64,000 bases of DNA from Paguma larvata (lineage: Eukaryota > Chordata > Mammalia > Carnivora > Viverridae), in assembly GCA_030068075.1 (NCBI GenBank), contig CM057836.1, forward strand, positions 69,229,788 to 69,293,787, in the 5' to 3' direction. Shown one piece after another: positions 47,540 through 58,995 of this stretch. The position numbers were made by a program, and so were the translations under genes. The notes under the pieces were generated by a model. That model saw only the letters and a program-made list of their open reading frames with translations, was not told the DNA's origin and did not search any database. Numbering within the stretch: position 1 is the first letter of the stretch; each line of letters opens with the position of its first letter.

Positions 47540-47754
47540 GGGGCGCGTGGGTGGCTCAGTTGGTTAAGCTGCCGACTTCGGCTCAGGTCATGATCTCGCG
47601 GTCTGTGAGTTCGAGCCCCGCATCGGGCTCTGTACTGGCGGCTCAGAGCCTGGAGCCTACTTCAGACTCTGTGTCTCCCTCTCTCTCTGCCCTTCCCCTG
47701 CTCATACTCTGTCTCTATGTCTCTCAAAAAATTAAATAAATGTTAAAAAAAAAA
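47540..47754 (+). mobile_element. young felid CAN-SINE with 16-bp TSD
   Basis: Near-consensus throughout: head 'ggggcgcgtgggtggctcag', an intact pol III B-box-like GTTCGAGCCCC at 47609-47619, CT-rich region and A-tail. Perfect target-site duplication 'aataaatactgatgca' (47524-47539 and 47755-47770). It is among the youngest insertions in the window. The 62-codon frame inside it is a by-product of the SINE. Confidence 0.98.
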
Positions 47755-47770
47755 AATAAATACTGATGCA

Positions 47771-49072
47771 TTACTATATATTAGCCATGATTAGAGTATT
47801 TTCTAGCTAACCACATGACTGGTGTCATAAGTTTCCATTTACTAAATAAATTGAAGGTTAATTGGCAGCAAATACTTCAGCAGTAGAAAACTTATTTTTC
47901 TTTAGTAATCGCGTCACCAAGATCTTAGAGCCTCTGGGCCAGTAATAGTCTCCTATAGTGCACATTTTAGTCAATTGGATTTCTTCATACCAATCTTTCT
48001 GGGCCTATGCTGTAATTGTCCTTCTGAAATGGTCAAGACATATAGTTGAAAAAAAAAATAATGCCAATTAGCCAGAAGACAACGGGTTCTCAAACACATA
48101 AGCTTTGCAGGGCTTTGTTTGCTGCCCATAATGAATGCAATTACCAGACTGTTTATTTTCAACAAATAATTAGCTTTTAATTGTAAAAGTTCAAAATTAC
48201 TGCCAGGGCTTTTATTTATTGAGTTGACTCCATCATTCCGCTCGGGGATAATGCAGTATTTACCATGGAGTACATGTTGTTTACTGCTAGGATTACTTCC
48301 ACACTCAGATAGTTCTAAATGGTAAATTAACTCAGGTAGAGACTGTTAACATGTGCTGCTGAACTGACAGTCCACAAACTGCAAAATCAGGCTTGATTTT
48401 TTTTCAGTAACAGATTGAGCAATAAAGATGTGTCAAAGTCTGACAAGAGGTACTCCACTGTATGTGAAATACGTTCTATCCTTGTTTTCTTTGTAAGAAA
48501 GAGAAAAGAAAGGCAGAATCCTCTTGTTATTCATCCTAGCTTTAGGAAATGAATGTGTCTTTGGCTCACTATACTTTAGTTTTTAATTGCCTATTTGACA
48601 GTAAACCTATTTCCATAATGCCGTGTCTACATTTCATGTTTTATTGGATGTGCTCCTAACTCCAGAGAACAGCATTTAGCAGGCTTTGTTTATATATATA
48701 TAGTTCATTCTGTGTCATGCTTTGTTTGCTGCTTAATAAAAATCAACATTCAAGACATTGTTTAGGATCCTTAGAGCCTTCTGAAAGGTTTGCATCCTTT
48801 GCACATTGTTTTAAAAAAAGTACAATTGAGAAATAAGAATATGGAAAATGCATTAAAAAAATTGATTGTGTACTCCTTATGCCCTTCCCCACTCCCCCAG
48901 AATCCCAGTCCCATAGCTTAACTGATGATGCTTTGTACCAGACGTTGTCCATTTTCTTTTTATCTCAAAGGAAGTTTCATTTTCATGTCATGAAATCATA
49001 AAAATAACCCAGATCTATTAAATATAGGAATAATACATCAGTATGTAAGACACATTAAACATAAGCTGCAGA
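47771..49072. promoter_or_regulatory. repeat-free block, candidate conserved non-coding DNA
   Basis: About 1.3 kb without repeats. The core at about 48040-48420 has dense homeodomain-type words: 'gccaattagcc', 'atgaatgcaattacc', 'aataattagcttttaattg'. A second segment (about 48580-48760) repeats the phrase 'tttgtttgctgc', also seen in the core ('ctttgtttgctgcccat'). This texture is typical of deeply conserved enhancers near developmental genes. It is an inference from composition only. Confidence 0.25.
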
Positions 49073-49216
49073 TTGGGGCACCTAGGTGGCTCAATCAGGT
49101 AAGCATCCAACTCTTGATCTCAGCTCAGGTCTTGATCCAGGATTGAGAATTTAAGTCCCACATAGGGCTCCATGCTGGGGGTGAAGCCAACATAATAATA
49201 ATAATAATAATAATAA
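49073..49216 (+). mobile_element. truncated older CAN-SINE with (ATA)n tail
   Basis: Head 'ggggcacctaggtggctcaa' and 'ccaactcttgatctcagctc' mark the older, carnivore-wide type with the extra 'ctcttgat' segment. The usual CT-rich part is missing and the element ends in ATA repeats. Target-site duplication not seen. Confidence 0.9.
49189..49216. repeat. (ATA)9 microsatellite in SINE tail
   Basis: About nine ATA units form the 3' tail of the preceding SINE, an example of a microsatellite born from a retroposon tail. Confidence 0.95.
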
Positions 49217-49444
49217 GTCCCAGGTTAATTATTTTGAGGCTAATTTTGTGAATCTAAGGCTTTGAACCATCTTGCTTAGAATCACATGTTTACAGAGGTG
49301 TGTTAGGAGCCACTGCAGTAGAGACAGGTAGGCCCGAATGGGTTGTGTAATGAAGCCCCATACCACTTCAACTGGGAAAATTCTGCATTCAATATTCCTA
49401 TATATTTTCTTCATAGACAAATGAGTTTTGGCGGAAAAAAGGAC

Positions 49445-49535
49445 AAAGAATGCATATTTTATGGATGAGAAAAGGGAGATCCAGAAAAGGTGAAGAAAGG
49501 ACTTGCCTAAGTGATGATCAGCCGGTGTTACCTAC
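49445..49535 (-). mobile_element. MIR core (antisense)
   Basis: 'attttatggatgagaaaagg', 'gatccagaaaaggtgaagaa' and 'gacttgcctaagtgatgatc' read as reverse-complement MIR. Confidence 0.62.
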
Positions 49536-50100
49536 ATTTGTAACCATATATGGTTACCTCCTTTTTGGAACTTTTTGCCTAACTTGGCTCAGTTACCCTT
49601 AGACTAACAGGACTTTGTTACTGATAAGGAGCCATGTTCTGGAGAAGTCATGATAGTTGCCTTCTATGGCTTTCTTTTGAAATATGTGGATTTTCCATCA
49701 ACAACATATATTTTTTACTTGAGGTAGAACTCACATATAATGTACCTATCTTAAGTGTAAAGTTAAATGAGTTTTGGCAAGTGTATACACTCAGGCAACC
49801 AATAGCTACAACATGATACAGACTATTTCTGTCATGTTTCCTTGTCCTTCTTCCCCTTAATTGTACTGGATGGAAGCAACTATCTCTGGTTTTATATCTA
49901 TAGACTAGTTTTGCCTGTCCTAGAATTTCATACAGGTGCAATATATAGCCCCTACTTTTTGAGTCTAGATTCTAATGTTCAACAGAATGTTGTTGAGATT
50001 CATCCATATCATTAGTAATTATTTTTTTATTGTATAGATTTTTCCATTATTTGAATATTCTGTGATTTGTTTCTCCATCCTTATACCGATGAACTTGAGA

Positions 50101-50153
50101 CCCTTTTTTCCTCTTTCCTTTTTTCTTTCTTTCTTTTCTTTCTTTCTTTTCTT
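50101..50153. repeat. CT-rich (TTTC)n tract
   Basis: Imperfect TTTC units with T-runs over about 53 bp inside the L1 remnant. Confidence 0.92.
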
Positions 50154-50914
50154 CATGCATGGAGCTCCTAAGAACATTTTTGTATGGGCTTTTTATGAAC
50201 ATGTGTTTGCTCATTTTGAGAAAATACTTAGAAATGGAATTGCTGGGTTAGAATAAAGGTGTATATTTAACTTTATAAAAAAAACTGTCAAATAGTTCTC
50301 TAAAATAGCTTTCATTGTATACTCTCCCCAGCAATATACAAGAGTGCCAGGTGCTTCATAACATGCCAACATTATCAATCTTTTAAATTTGAGCAATTTT
50401 GGTGGCTATGAGACAGTATCTTATTAAAGTCTCTATTTGGATTTCCCTTGTGCCTGATGATGTTGGGCATTTTTCAAATGCTTACTGGTTCATCTTTTCT
50501 CCTTTGAAAAATTTATTCAAGTCTCGTGGTCATTTAAAAATTCACTTGTTGTCTTTTATGTTATTGATTCATTTGAATTCATTATATGTTTTGAATATAA
50601 GTGTTTTGCAAAATACATGTTCTGAAAATATTTTTCCCAGACTGTGATTTGACTTTATTTTATTAATGGTAGCTTTCGATAAAGTTCTTATTTGAAAAGA
50701 TTCACCCTTCGCTTATTATTTTTCTTGTTTTGATTAGTGGTTTTGCACCCAGTTGTTTTGCATATTGTGAATAGCAAGTTATTCTATTAAGAAGTTTTTT
50801 CTAGAAGCTTTATATTTTAGCTTTTATGTGTAGGTCTAAGAATCATCTCAAATTATTACGTGCAGTTTGAGTTTGAGGTTGAGGTTCATTTTCTTCCTCC
50901 AGATTTTTAATACT

Positions 50915-51128
50915 ATTTTATTAATATTTATTCTCAAGTTAGCTAACATACAGTGTAGGCTTGGCTTCAGGAGCAGATTCCAGTGCTTAATAACTTAAAT
51001 ATAACCACCAGTGCTCATCCTAATAAATGCTCTCTTGAATGCCCATTGCCCATTTTCCTTACCCTCCCAACCCCCACCCTAAGAAAAAGTCAAACTTTCA
51101 CTCTTCACAGATGGCATGATACTCTATA
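50915..51128 (-). mobile_element. young carnivore L1, 5'-inverted (twin-primed), 214 bp
   Basis: The left part (to about 51078) is antisense carnivore L1 3' UTR: 'caagttagctaacatacagt', 'aggcttggcttcaggagca', 'gaatgcccattgcccatttt'. The right part (about 51083-51128) is sense L1 ORF2: 'gtcaaactttcactcttcac', 'gatggcatgatactctatat'. Opposite orientations inside one pair of 'ttaatact' duplications (50907-50914 and 51129-51136) are the signature of twin priming. The old L1 reads through once this is removed. Confidence 0.85.
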
Positions 51129-52700
51129 TTAATACTGTTGGTTGAACTGACTTTTTTCCATTGAGATGCATTGATACCTTTATTGACAGTCAGTGGACCA
51201 CTTATGTGTTGATTTATTTCTAGATTTCCTATTTTATTCCATTGTTCCATCTACTGTTATGCAACTGCCATTACCACACAGTCTTAATTACCGTAGATTT
51301 ATAATATATATTGAAACCAGGTATGTAAGTATTCCAACTTTATTTATTTTTTTTCCAAGATATTTAGGCTATTCCAAGTCTGATTTCCTCATACAGTTCA
51401 GATTTAGCCTATCAATTTCTATAAGGAGATATCTGGGACTTTTATTGGACTGCTTTAAATTTATAAATCAAATGGAGAGAAATGAATCTTGATAATAATA
51501 AGTATTAAAATTAATATTGTATACATTTCTCCTTACTCAAGTCTTTAAAAATGTACTCTAAGTGATGTTTTGGTATAGTAATCTTGCATTTCATATGTGC
51601 AATTTATTTCTAAGTATTTTATGGTTTTTGATACAATATGTATAGTATTATTTCATTTTCCAATTGATTGCTGCCAGTATTAGAACTACAATTTATTTTT
51701 GTGTTTTGACCTTATAACATGTAATCTTGTTAAATTCCCCTATTAATTCTAGTTTTAGAACAGATACCTTACGATTTATACATAAACACTATGTTGCTTC
51801 TAAATAAAGGCAGTTTGCTTTTTAATTGCCGATAAGCTTTTTGTTTTTTCTCCTTGCCTTAATGCTTTTGTTGAAATATCCAGTACAGTGTTGGGTAGGA
51901 GTTGCAAGGACACATCTGTGCCTCGTTCCTGATATAAGGAGAAAAACTGTGAATATTTTACCATTAACTAAGATGTTGTTTGTGGGGCTTTCATAGATAT
52001 TCTGCTTTTCAGTCTGAAGATGTTTCATTCTAATTCTAATTTGGTGAGAAAAAATTTTTAATTGAACCGATGCATAAATTTCTTCTAATAATTTTTCTTT
52101 ATCTTGTGATTTTTCTCTTTTCTTTGTTACTGTGGTAAGTTACATTAATGAAATTTCACATATTAAAACATCCTTGACACCTGAAATATACTCTACTCGG
52201 TCTTTAGGTGTTACCTTTTTACAAAATAGAGTACTGTTGGGTTTGATTTGTGAATGTTGTTTTAAGAGATTTGTGTCTGCATTCCAGAGAAATGTTTGGT
52301 CTGCAATTTTCTTGCAATCTTTGTCGAGGTTTTATATGCAGGATATGCTGGTTTTATCATGTAGCTTTCCGTCCTCTTGTATTTTGAGTTACATAAAATT
52401 TGTATTATTTCTTGAGTATTTGGTAGCATAACCAACAAAGAGATACTTGTTTTAATTTGTAAGTAGCTTGCAAATTACTGAGTCGTTGGTTCATTTAGTG
52501 ATAATCTCACTCTGATATCTAATAGAAATTATTAGGATAATTCAGTTGGCAAATTATAATGTTTTTAATTTATAAGATACTTGCTATCTTCAACTATTGT
52601 TTATTTGCTATTGTTTTTTCATGTTCTACATTATTTTCTGGACTTCCTTGTATAAATGTCTTCATCATAAAGGCTTGTCTCCTGTACCTGGCAGTAATCA

Positions 52701-53189
52701 CAATTCCTAGGACATTGCCATGATGTCTTGAGCACATGGTGCTTTCTTACTCAATTGATCTTCTACGAAAATTGTAAGAAAAATGTCTTTTATTCATCTT
52801 TAATTCTTTCAAGTATCAAGGGAGTCCCCTTTGTTCCATTATTATTAAATTTGCTGATTATCAAATCTCTGTTCTTCATTAAAATTGATTTTATAATATC
52901 CATTACTCATGCTGCAATAAAAATTCGAAGTATCACCAACTTCAATAAGCACATTCCTTAACTTTCAAAAATTTAAAATTCTTGAATTTAATTTTTGTTA
53001 TTCATTTTTTCCATCCATTTACTTCTAAAACAACCATCTCTATACATCAGCCCTTTTGTTCCTTATTGGATTACTTGTAGAAAATTATATTTGAGATTAT
53101 ATTCTACTCTGTTTCTGAAAATTAATATTAAAAATGGATCTTGAGAAAATAAGTTACTCCATTATACAGAAAGAAATGTACATAAAAAA
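52701..53189. other. unassigned AT-rich DNA
   Basis: It may still contain decayed L1, but no phrase is firm. No gene seen. Confidence 0.35.
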
Positions 53190-53460
53190 AACAAAATCCT
53201 ATCCCCTTATTAGGATTGACTCAGAAATGGTAGTGTGACTCATTTCTGGCCAATGAGATGTAGAAGATGTGGGAAGAAGTTTAGTGAAGAGTCATTTTAA
53301 CCATTAAAAGATAGCTTGTGGCGGGGGTGGGGGGAAAGCCTGTACCTTTACCAATATAAAGAAGAAAACATGTATATCTTCCTTTTCATTGAAGTTACTC
53401 TAAGACCATTAGAGAAACTGTCTTACATGGAAATTGCTACTGTGGTTAGCAGATGGGAGT
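53190..53460 (+). mobile_element. unclassified old interspersed repeat
   Basis: The phrase 'catttctggccaatgagatg' and following text resemble a common mammalian medium-reiterated repeat whose family name I cannot fix by eye. It includes a G-run at about 53324-53334. Confidence 0.35.
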
Positions 53461-56139
53461 AATAACTAGAGCCTGGACACATGGTGATATTAATGAATTT
53501 CTCAATCAACTAATCTTGAACCCTGCCCTATTGCTCAACTTGATCCTTTGGATTAATTTAATTATATTATTATTTAAGCCTCTTGTAGCTAGAAATGTCT
53601 CCAATGTTATGATTTATGATTCAGAACACATAACGAAAAGGTTCATGGTGTATGCATGTGCATGTATATCTTTTGGATTTAGGAGAAACCACTTTTTGAA
53701 GTGGCAGCATTTATGCCACAGTAGAGTGGACACCACTGGGAAAATGTATGTGACATAGCAGAAATAGGTTTCAGAAAAATTATGAAAGATCTTTACAGAC
53801 TTTAGAATCTGAGGTTTGAGTAGCGTATTCTGGGAGGAAGCAAGACTGAAAAAGGTAAAAGGAGAAAGCTGGTTCAGAGGAAGTGGCTAGATAATATCAG
53901 ACTGATTTTAATATGGATATGAGTTGCAGATTAATTATTTTAAGTACACACTTGAGACTTCTGTTTCCATGGTTTATATAATTTCCTATGTGGCCAAAGC
54001 CAAGAAAAAAATTACTAAGTGGATGTGGTATTATATCAATAATTGCTATTTACTTAAATAGAACATACAAGCTGAACTTATTTAAGTCATCGATAATTGC
54101 TATTTGGTTCTTATTTTTATCTTTATTTTTATTTTGAGTGTCATATGGCTCTGAATGTTGTAGAATTTTGATGAGCAGTAAAACCAGATCTTACGAAATT
54201 TAACAACAAGGAAAGCCTTTTTATTAACCTACTGTAATAAAGATTTGGAAGGTAAGCAGAACAATATATGTTATGTAATTGGCCTATTTAGTCAACCTTA
54301 ATCATATTCACAATTTTCAAAAATAAAAACATATTGTTTCCAAGGCATGTCTAGGATTTTGAAGAAAGGAATCTGCAATGTATTCTACTTTAGGGCCACT
54401 ACAGCTAAACCACAGAAGCTAATACATTTTCAGTGTGGTAGAACTATATTTCTCAAGTGTGATCATCATAACCATACTCAGTCTGCTCTTCTCTGTAATA
54501 GCATTTTGCTTTGTCTCATTTTTCTTTGTGTTATTTCAATGATAAAGTTTGGGGAAAAATTTTACATGGCCATTCCTATTGCTACTTTTCCTTTAAGGCT
54601 ATAAGATTCTTTATTTGTTTTTCAAAAGAAGAAAATTATAGAGAAGGATACTTTAACAAAACCTGGACAATGAGTCTAGACCCATTATTTGTTTTCCAGG
54701 AATGACCTGACACAGGCGGATCATCTTGTCAGAATTCTGCAAGTCCAGGAATTGCCATTTCTGCTTCTTTCCAGCCCCTCAGTTAGTATAGTCTAGCCTG
54801 TGGAGGCATGGGAAGCTCTCTGTGCCTGCTACCAATTTCACTTGTTATCTGTCACCTCTTTCTGTGTGTGACGGAATGGAATTACCAACAGGCAAAAATG
54901 GTGCAGTTGAGGCTACCTTATCCTAATCGTCACAGTATTTATCTCTGTAGGCAAAAGGCAACCTGCAGGCTTTCACATACTCATTTTTAAGGTAAACGTT
55001 ACTTGATGAATCTTCACAAATATCAAATATATAAAAAAAATTTCTACTTCAAAAATGAATGGGGAGTAATGACCACAAAACCCCCCTAAAGTGGGGTCAA
55101 AGCTGACAGCTTAATATATAACAGAACAGAGTTTATGCTTTCTGGGTCAGGAAAACAGAAAAAAACAGTGTAGAGAGAATTCATCTACAATTTAAAAAAA
55201 TACTTCACTGCAAATATGCCTTCAAATCTGTGCCAATTGTTCTTGGATCATGAGTCATTCTGTAGTTATTTTTCTAGAGGAAGGAGAAAGGCTTTCTTGT
55301 TGAAAAGGAATATTGACTGATTCAATTAAATAGTGGAGATGCGGAGCAGGACAAATGGTTAAATATTTCAATTTGTGAGGGGGATTTTTGTGTCATTATT
55401 TTGTACCTATGCTTATTTCACTGTTTCAGGCTACAAAACTGTAAAACAAATACAGAATGCCTCACATAGGACTACTGAAAAATCGAGCAGTGAATGGGAC
55501 ACCAGGCTGGAAGAAGGATGTCTGGACTCATATCCTCCTGCTGTCCCAGTGCTCTTAACCTCTGTGACTCCCCAGTGGTTAGTGTCTAAATGAGATTAAT
55601 AATCTGGAGATTCAGGGAGAGTTTGTGGACAGTTTTTGTGACCTATGATAGAAGATATAAAAAGAAGTCAGAATTACAGCTTTGTAATGTAGAGTTTGTA
55701 GAATGTTATTAAAGCATAGAGAAGTCATGAAACTCAAAAATAATATTTACCATAATTTGTGACATAATTAAAAACTCCTGCTCCTCTTGAAATTGAGGGC
55801 TGCTATGTAGAGATTAGCTTCCACTTTTCAAGGTCCCTCCCCAACTGGATTCTGAACCAAAGCAGATCAGAAAGATTTCAGTAACTATGAGGTTAAAAAA
55901 AATACACAAATGGAATTCAATGAAAGTCTAAGCACTAGGCTCTGTGGAGGGCACTGGGTCGATGGAGACTGATATCCACACTATACTGATAGAAAGCCTC
56001 AAAGCTCAAGGGTACCTATCCTGATACATGATGCACCTTGACTGGGTGGAGTGTACTCAGTGTACATGTAACAAAAATACACAGATTGAACTTCTAAGCT
56101 TTTTTGTTTTACTGTGTCTCTTGGTTTTCATATGGGTGT
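53461..56139. other. long unique-looking block
   Basis: About 2.7 kb with no confident repeat. Frames of up to 101 codons (for example 53453-53758) have no recognisable domain. No CpG enrichment or RNA gene. Confidence 0.42.
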
Positions 56140-56255
56140 TTTATCCTCTTTATAAATGGGAGAACAACTAAGGTATAGCAAAGTTGAATAATTTATACAA
56201 TGTCACACTGTTAGCAAGTGCTAGGGTAGCTCTTGAATACCGAAGGTTGTTTTCC
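56140..56255 (-). mobile_element. MIR core (antisense)
   Basis: 'tatcctctttataaatggga', 'caactaaggtatagcaaag' and 'gtcacactgttagcaagtgc' read as reverse-complement MIR. Confidence 0.72.
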
Positions 56256-56545
56256 TGTCCTCAAGATGGCACACTGCCTCACATGTCCCCACTTACACAC
56301 ACAAGGCCCAGTCATCTGGCTGCAGCAGAATGGACAGACAGAACACCAAACCCTGCTAATGGACTGTACCTCAGAGATGAAGCCAGAGGTCTCTGAAGGG
56401 AATAATAGTACATGACAGCCAACATAACCCTGAATAGAGCTGTGAAGCATGAGCAATATGAAGAAAAATGGCATGAAATTATGCAGAGATGTGACCAGAA
56501 ATGAAAGAGAAAATAAGGAGAGGTTGAGAGGAAGAGAGAAAGATG
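56256..56545. other. unassigned non-coding DNA
   Basis: No repeat recognised. A 169-codon minus-strand frame (56211-56720) starts inside the L1 tail to the right and crosses this stretch; it shows no protein-like conservation signal I can recognise. Confidence 0.4.
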
Positions 56546-56564
56546 AACAGTTAGGATTAGTTTC

Positions 56565-56807
56565 TTTTTTTTTTCTTTTTAAATATAATGTATTGTCAAA
56601 TTGACTAGCATACAGTGTGTACAGTGTGCTCTTGGTTTTGAGAGTAGATTCCTGTGATTCATCACTTACATACAGCACCCAGGGCTCATCCCAACAAGTA
56701 TCCTCCTCAATGCCCATCACACATCTCTTTCCCCCATCAACACTCAGTTTGTTGTCTGTATTTAAGAGTCTCTTGTGGTTTGCCTCTCTCTCTTTCTGTT
56801 ACTTACA
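56565..56807 (-). mobile_element. 5'-truncated carnivore L1 with 19-bp TSD
   Basis: Antisense L1 3' UTR of the carnivore type: 'gattcatcacttacatacag', 'gggctcatcccaacaagtat', 'tatttaagagtctcttgtgg'. The T-rich left end is the poly(A) tail. Perfect target-site duplication 'aacagttaggattagtttc' (56546-56564 and 56808-56826). Relatively young. Confidence 0.95.
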
Positions 56808-56867
56808 AACAGTTAGGATTAGTTTCAGTTCCAGCCAAAACAAATGTCAAGGAAACAGTGGCTTAAG

Positions 56868-57059
56868 ATTTTTTTTTGAAGTTTACTTAATTATCTTGAG
56901 AGAGAGAGGGAGAGAGAGAAGGAGAGAGTGAATCCCAAGCAGGCTTCATGCTGTCAACACAGAGTCCGATGCAGGGCCCTATCCCATGAACTGTGAGATC
57001 ATGACCTGAGTTGAAATCAAGAGTTGGTCACTTAAATGAATGAGCCACCCAGGCACCGC
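56868..57059 (-). mobile_element. CAN-SINE
   Basis: Reverse complement has the head 'cggtgcctgggtggctcatt', then 'aactcaggtcatgatctcac' and a GA-rich body (top-strand view). Moderately diverged. No clear target-site duplication. Confidence 0.93.
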
Positions 57060-57079
57060 TAACTAAATAAGATTTTATT

Positions 57080-57205
57080 CTATTTAGTTAGATTTAAATT
57101 CTAGTTCGTTAACATAGAATGTAATATTAGTTTCACGTGTACAATTTAATGATTGAACCCTTACCTACAACACTTGGCGCTCATCACAACAAGTGCAGTC
57201 CACCC
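57080..57205 (-). mobile_element. carnivore L1 3'-terminal fragment
   Basis: 'aaattctagttcgttaacat', 'ttagtttcacgtgtacaatt' and 'acaacacttggcgctcatca' are antisense carnivore L1 tail phrases. Confidence 0.82.
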
Positions 57206-57654
57206 CACCATTCAGTGGCAGAATACAACAGAGAAGCATCTATTTAGCTCCTGCAAAATAAAGTGTGAACCTAAAAAGTAAACTCAGCAAAGACAGAGCT
57301 GAAATACAACATCATCAGAGAAACCTCTTCAAACATAAAAGAACCCAGGAATGTACCATCCATGCTCCCTTATCAAAACAAAAAAATTCCAACCCATTAA
57401 AAAAATGGATAGAAATTTTAAAATCTGGAATGGTAAACTGGTTAACTTACAGTTACCATTAAATCTATTTAAACACTGAATTGAAACTAAAGAGCCATAG
57501 ATCTATGATTACAGAATGGAATGTAAATATTAAACATTGATAATATAAAATAAAAAATATAATTCTTAAAATAATTGGGAGATGAGATAAAAGTACTAAA
57601 AGTGATTATATCTTTAGAGCAAGAACTACATTGAGATCTCTAAATTTCAAAAAC
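57206..57654. other. unassigned non-coding DNA
   Basis: No repeat recognised. The 65-codon frame at 57265-57462 has no recognisable domain. Confidence 0.38.
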
Positions 57655-57693
57655 CTCATCTTTTTTATGGAAGTATAGTTAACATACAATGTT

Positions 57694-57930
57694 TGGGGCA
57701 CCTGGGTGGTTCAGTTGGTTAAGCGTCTGACTTTGGCTCAGGTAATATATCACTGTGAATTCAGGCCCTACATCGGGCTCTGTGCTGACAGGTTAGAGCC
57801 TGGAACCTGATTCAGATTCTGTGTCTCCCTCTCTTTCTCTCTCTGTCTGCCCCTCCTCTGCTTGTGTTCTCTCTCTCTGCCTCTCAAAAATTAATAAAAA
57901 CTGTTAAAAAATTTAGAAAAAAATATGTTA
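57694..57930 (+). mobile_element. CAN-SINE inserted in L1
   Basis: Head 'ggggcacctgggtggttcag', 'gcgtctgactttggctcagg', the motif 'cgggctctgtgctgacaggt', an extended CT-rich part and an A-rich tail. The duplication is not clean. Confidence 0.94.
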
Positions 57931-58008
57931 AGTTAGCTTCAGGTGTACAATATAATAATTCAACTATTGTATATGTTACTCGGGGCTCATTATGATAAAT
58001 GTATTCTT

Positions 58009-58372
58009 TTTTTTTTTATTTACTTATTGTCAAATTGGTTTCCATACAACACCCGGTGCTCATCCCAACCCATGCCCTACTCAGTGCCCATCACCCACTA
58101 TGCCCCCTCCCATACCCCCTTCAACCCTCGGTTTGTTCTTAGTATTTAAGAGTCTCTTATGTTTTGTCTCCCTCCCTCTCTGTGTCTTTTTTCCTTCCCC
58201 TCTTCCCCTGCCCCCTGGTTTTCTGTTAAGTCTCGCAAAGTCTACCTATGCGTGGAAACATATGATATATGTCTTTCTCTGACTGACTTATTTTACTCAG
58301 CATAATACCCTCCAGTTCCATCCATGTTGCCACACGTGGCCAGATTTCATTCTTTCTCATTGGCGCATAGTT
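58009..58372 (-). mobile_element. younger L1 nested in older L1, 15-bp TSD
   Basis: Antisense L1 3' UTR starts after a T-run: 'caaattggtttccatacaac', 'cccttcaaccctcggtttgt', 'atttaagagtctcttatgtt', 'ccagttccatccatgttgcc'. Perfect target-site duplication 'gataaatgtattctt' (57994-58008 and 58373-58387). It is much closer to consensus than its host. Its sequence has the same 3' UTR type as 56565-56807. Confidence 0.95.
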
Positions 58373-58633
58373 GATAAATGTATTCTTAATCTCCTTCACC
58401 CATTTCACCTGTATCTCCATTCATCTCCTTTATAGCAATCACCGGTTCTCTGTATTTAAGAGTCTGTTTTTCTTTGTCCCTTTTCTCATTGTTCATTTGT
58501 TTCTTAAATTCTACATGAGAGTGAAATCATATGGTATTTGTTTTGACTTTTGACTGATTTCATTTAGCATCATAATCTATAGATCCATCCATATTGTTAC
58601 AAATGGGAAACATTTTTATGACTAATATTCTAT

Positions 58634-58656
<23 letters not shown>
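58634..58656. repeat. (TG)11 microsatellite
   Basis: A TG run followed by TATATATA inside the older L1. Confidence 0.95.
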
Positions 58657-58664
<8 letters not shown>

Positions 58665-58950
58665 CACATCTTATTTAACCATTCATCTGTGGATGGACAC
58701 TTGAGTTGCTTCCATATATCTGGTTATTGTAAATAAGGTTGCAATAAGCATAGGGTGCTTATATCTTTAAAATTAGTGGTTTTATTTGTATATATACCTA
58801 GTAGTGGAATTATCGGATCATTGGGTATTTTTATTCTTTATTTTTTGAAGAACTTCTATACTGTTCTCCGCAGTGGCTGCATCCCTTTGCATTTCTGCCA
58901 GCAGTATACAAGACTTCCCTTTTCTTCACATCCTCACCAACACTTGTCAC

Positions 58951-58995
58951 TTCTTCTTTTTTTTCTTCTTTTCTTTCTTTCTTTCTTTTTTTTTG
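58951..58995. repeat. (TTTC)n / T-rich tract
   Basis: Imperfect CTT and CTTT units with T-runs. The lysine/glutamate-rich minus-strand frame at 58831-59115 is an artefact of it. Confidence 0.92.

Larger units (their letters stand above)
49705..52700 (-). mobile_element. old L1M, 3' UTR through ORF2 (antisense)
   Basis: A long antisense L1: 'gaggtagaactcacatataa' (3' UTR), 'ggaattgctgggttagaata' near 50236, 'gtgatttgactttattttat' near 50644, 'tctatcaatttctataagga' and 'ttctaagtattttatggttt' near 51613, then 'gtgcctcgttcctgatata' near 51919. ORF2 is broken everywhere. A small young L1 sits inside it at 50915-51128. The right end fades near 52700. Confidence 0.85.

Noticed and set aside
47549..47619. 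tRNA-like sequence with B box
   Set aside because: It is the tRNA-derived head of a CAN-SINE, not a tRNA gene; no complete cloverleaf is expected or seen.
56211..56720. 169-codon minus-strand open frame, longest in the window
   Set aside because: It begins inside a truncated L1 3' UTR and runs through a MIR fragment; the peptide shows no domain, so it is most likely chance.
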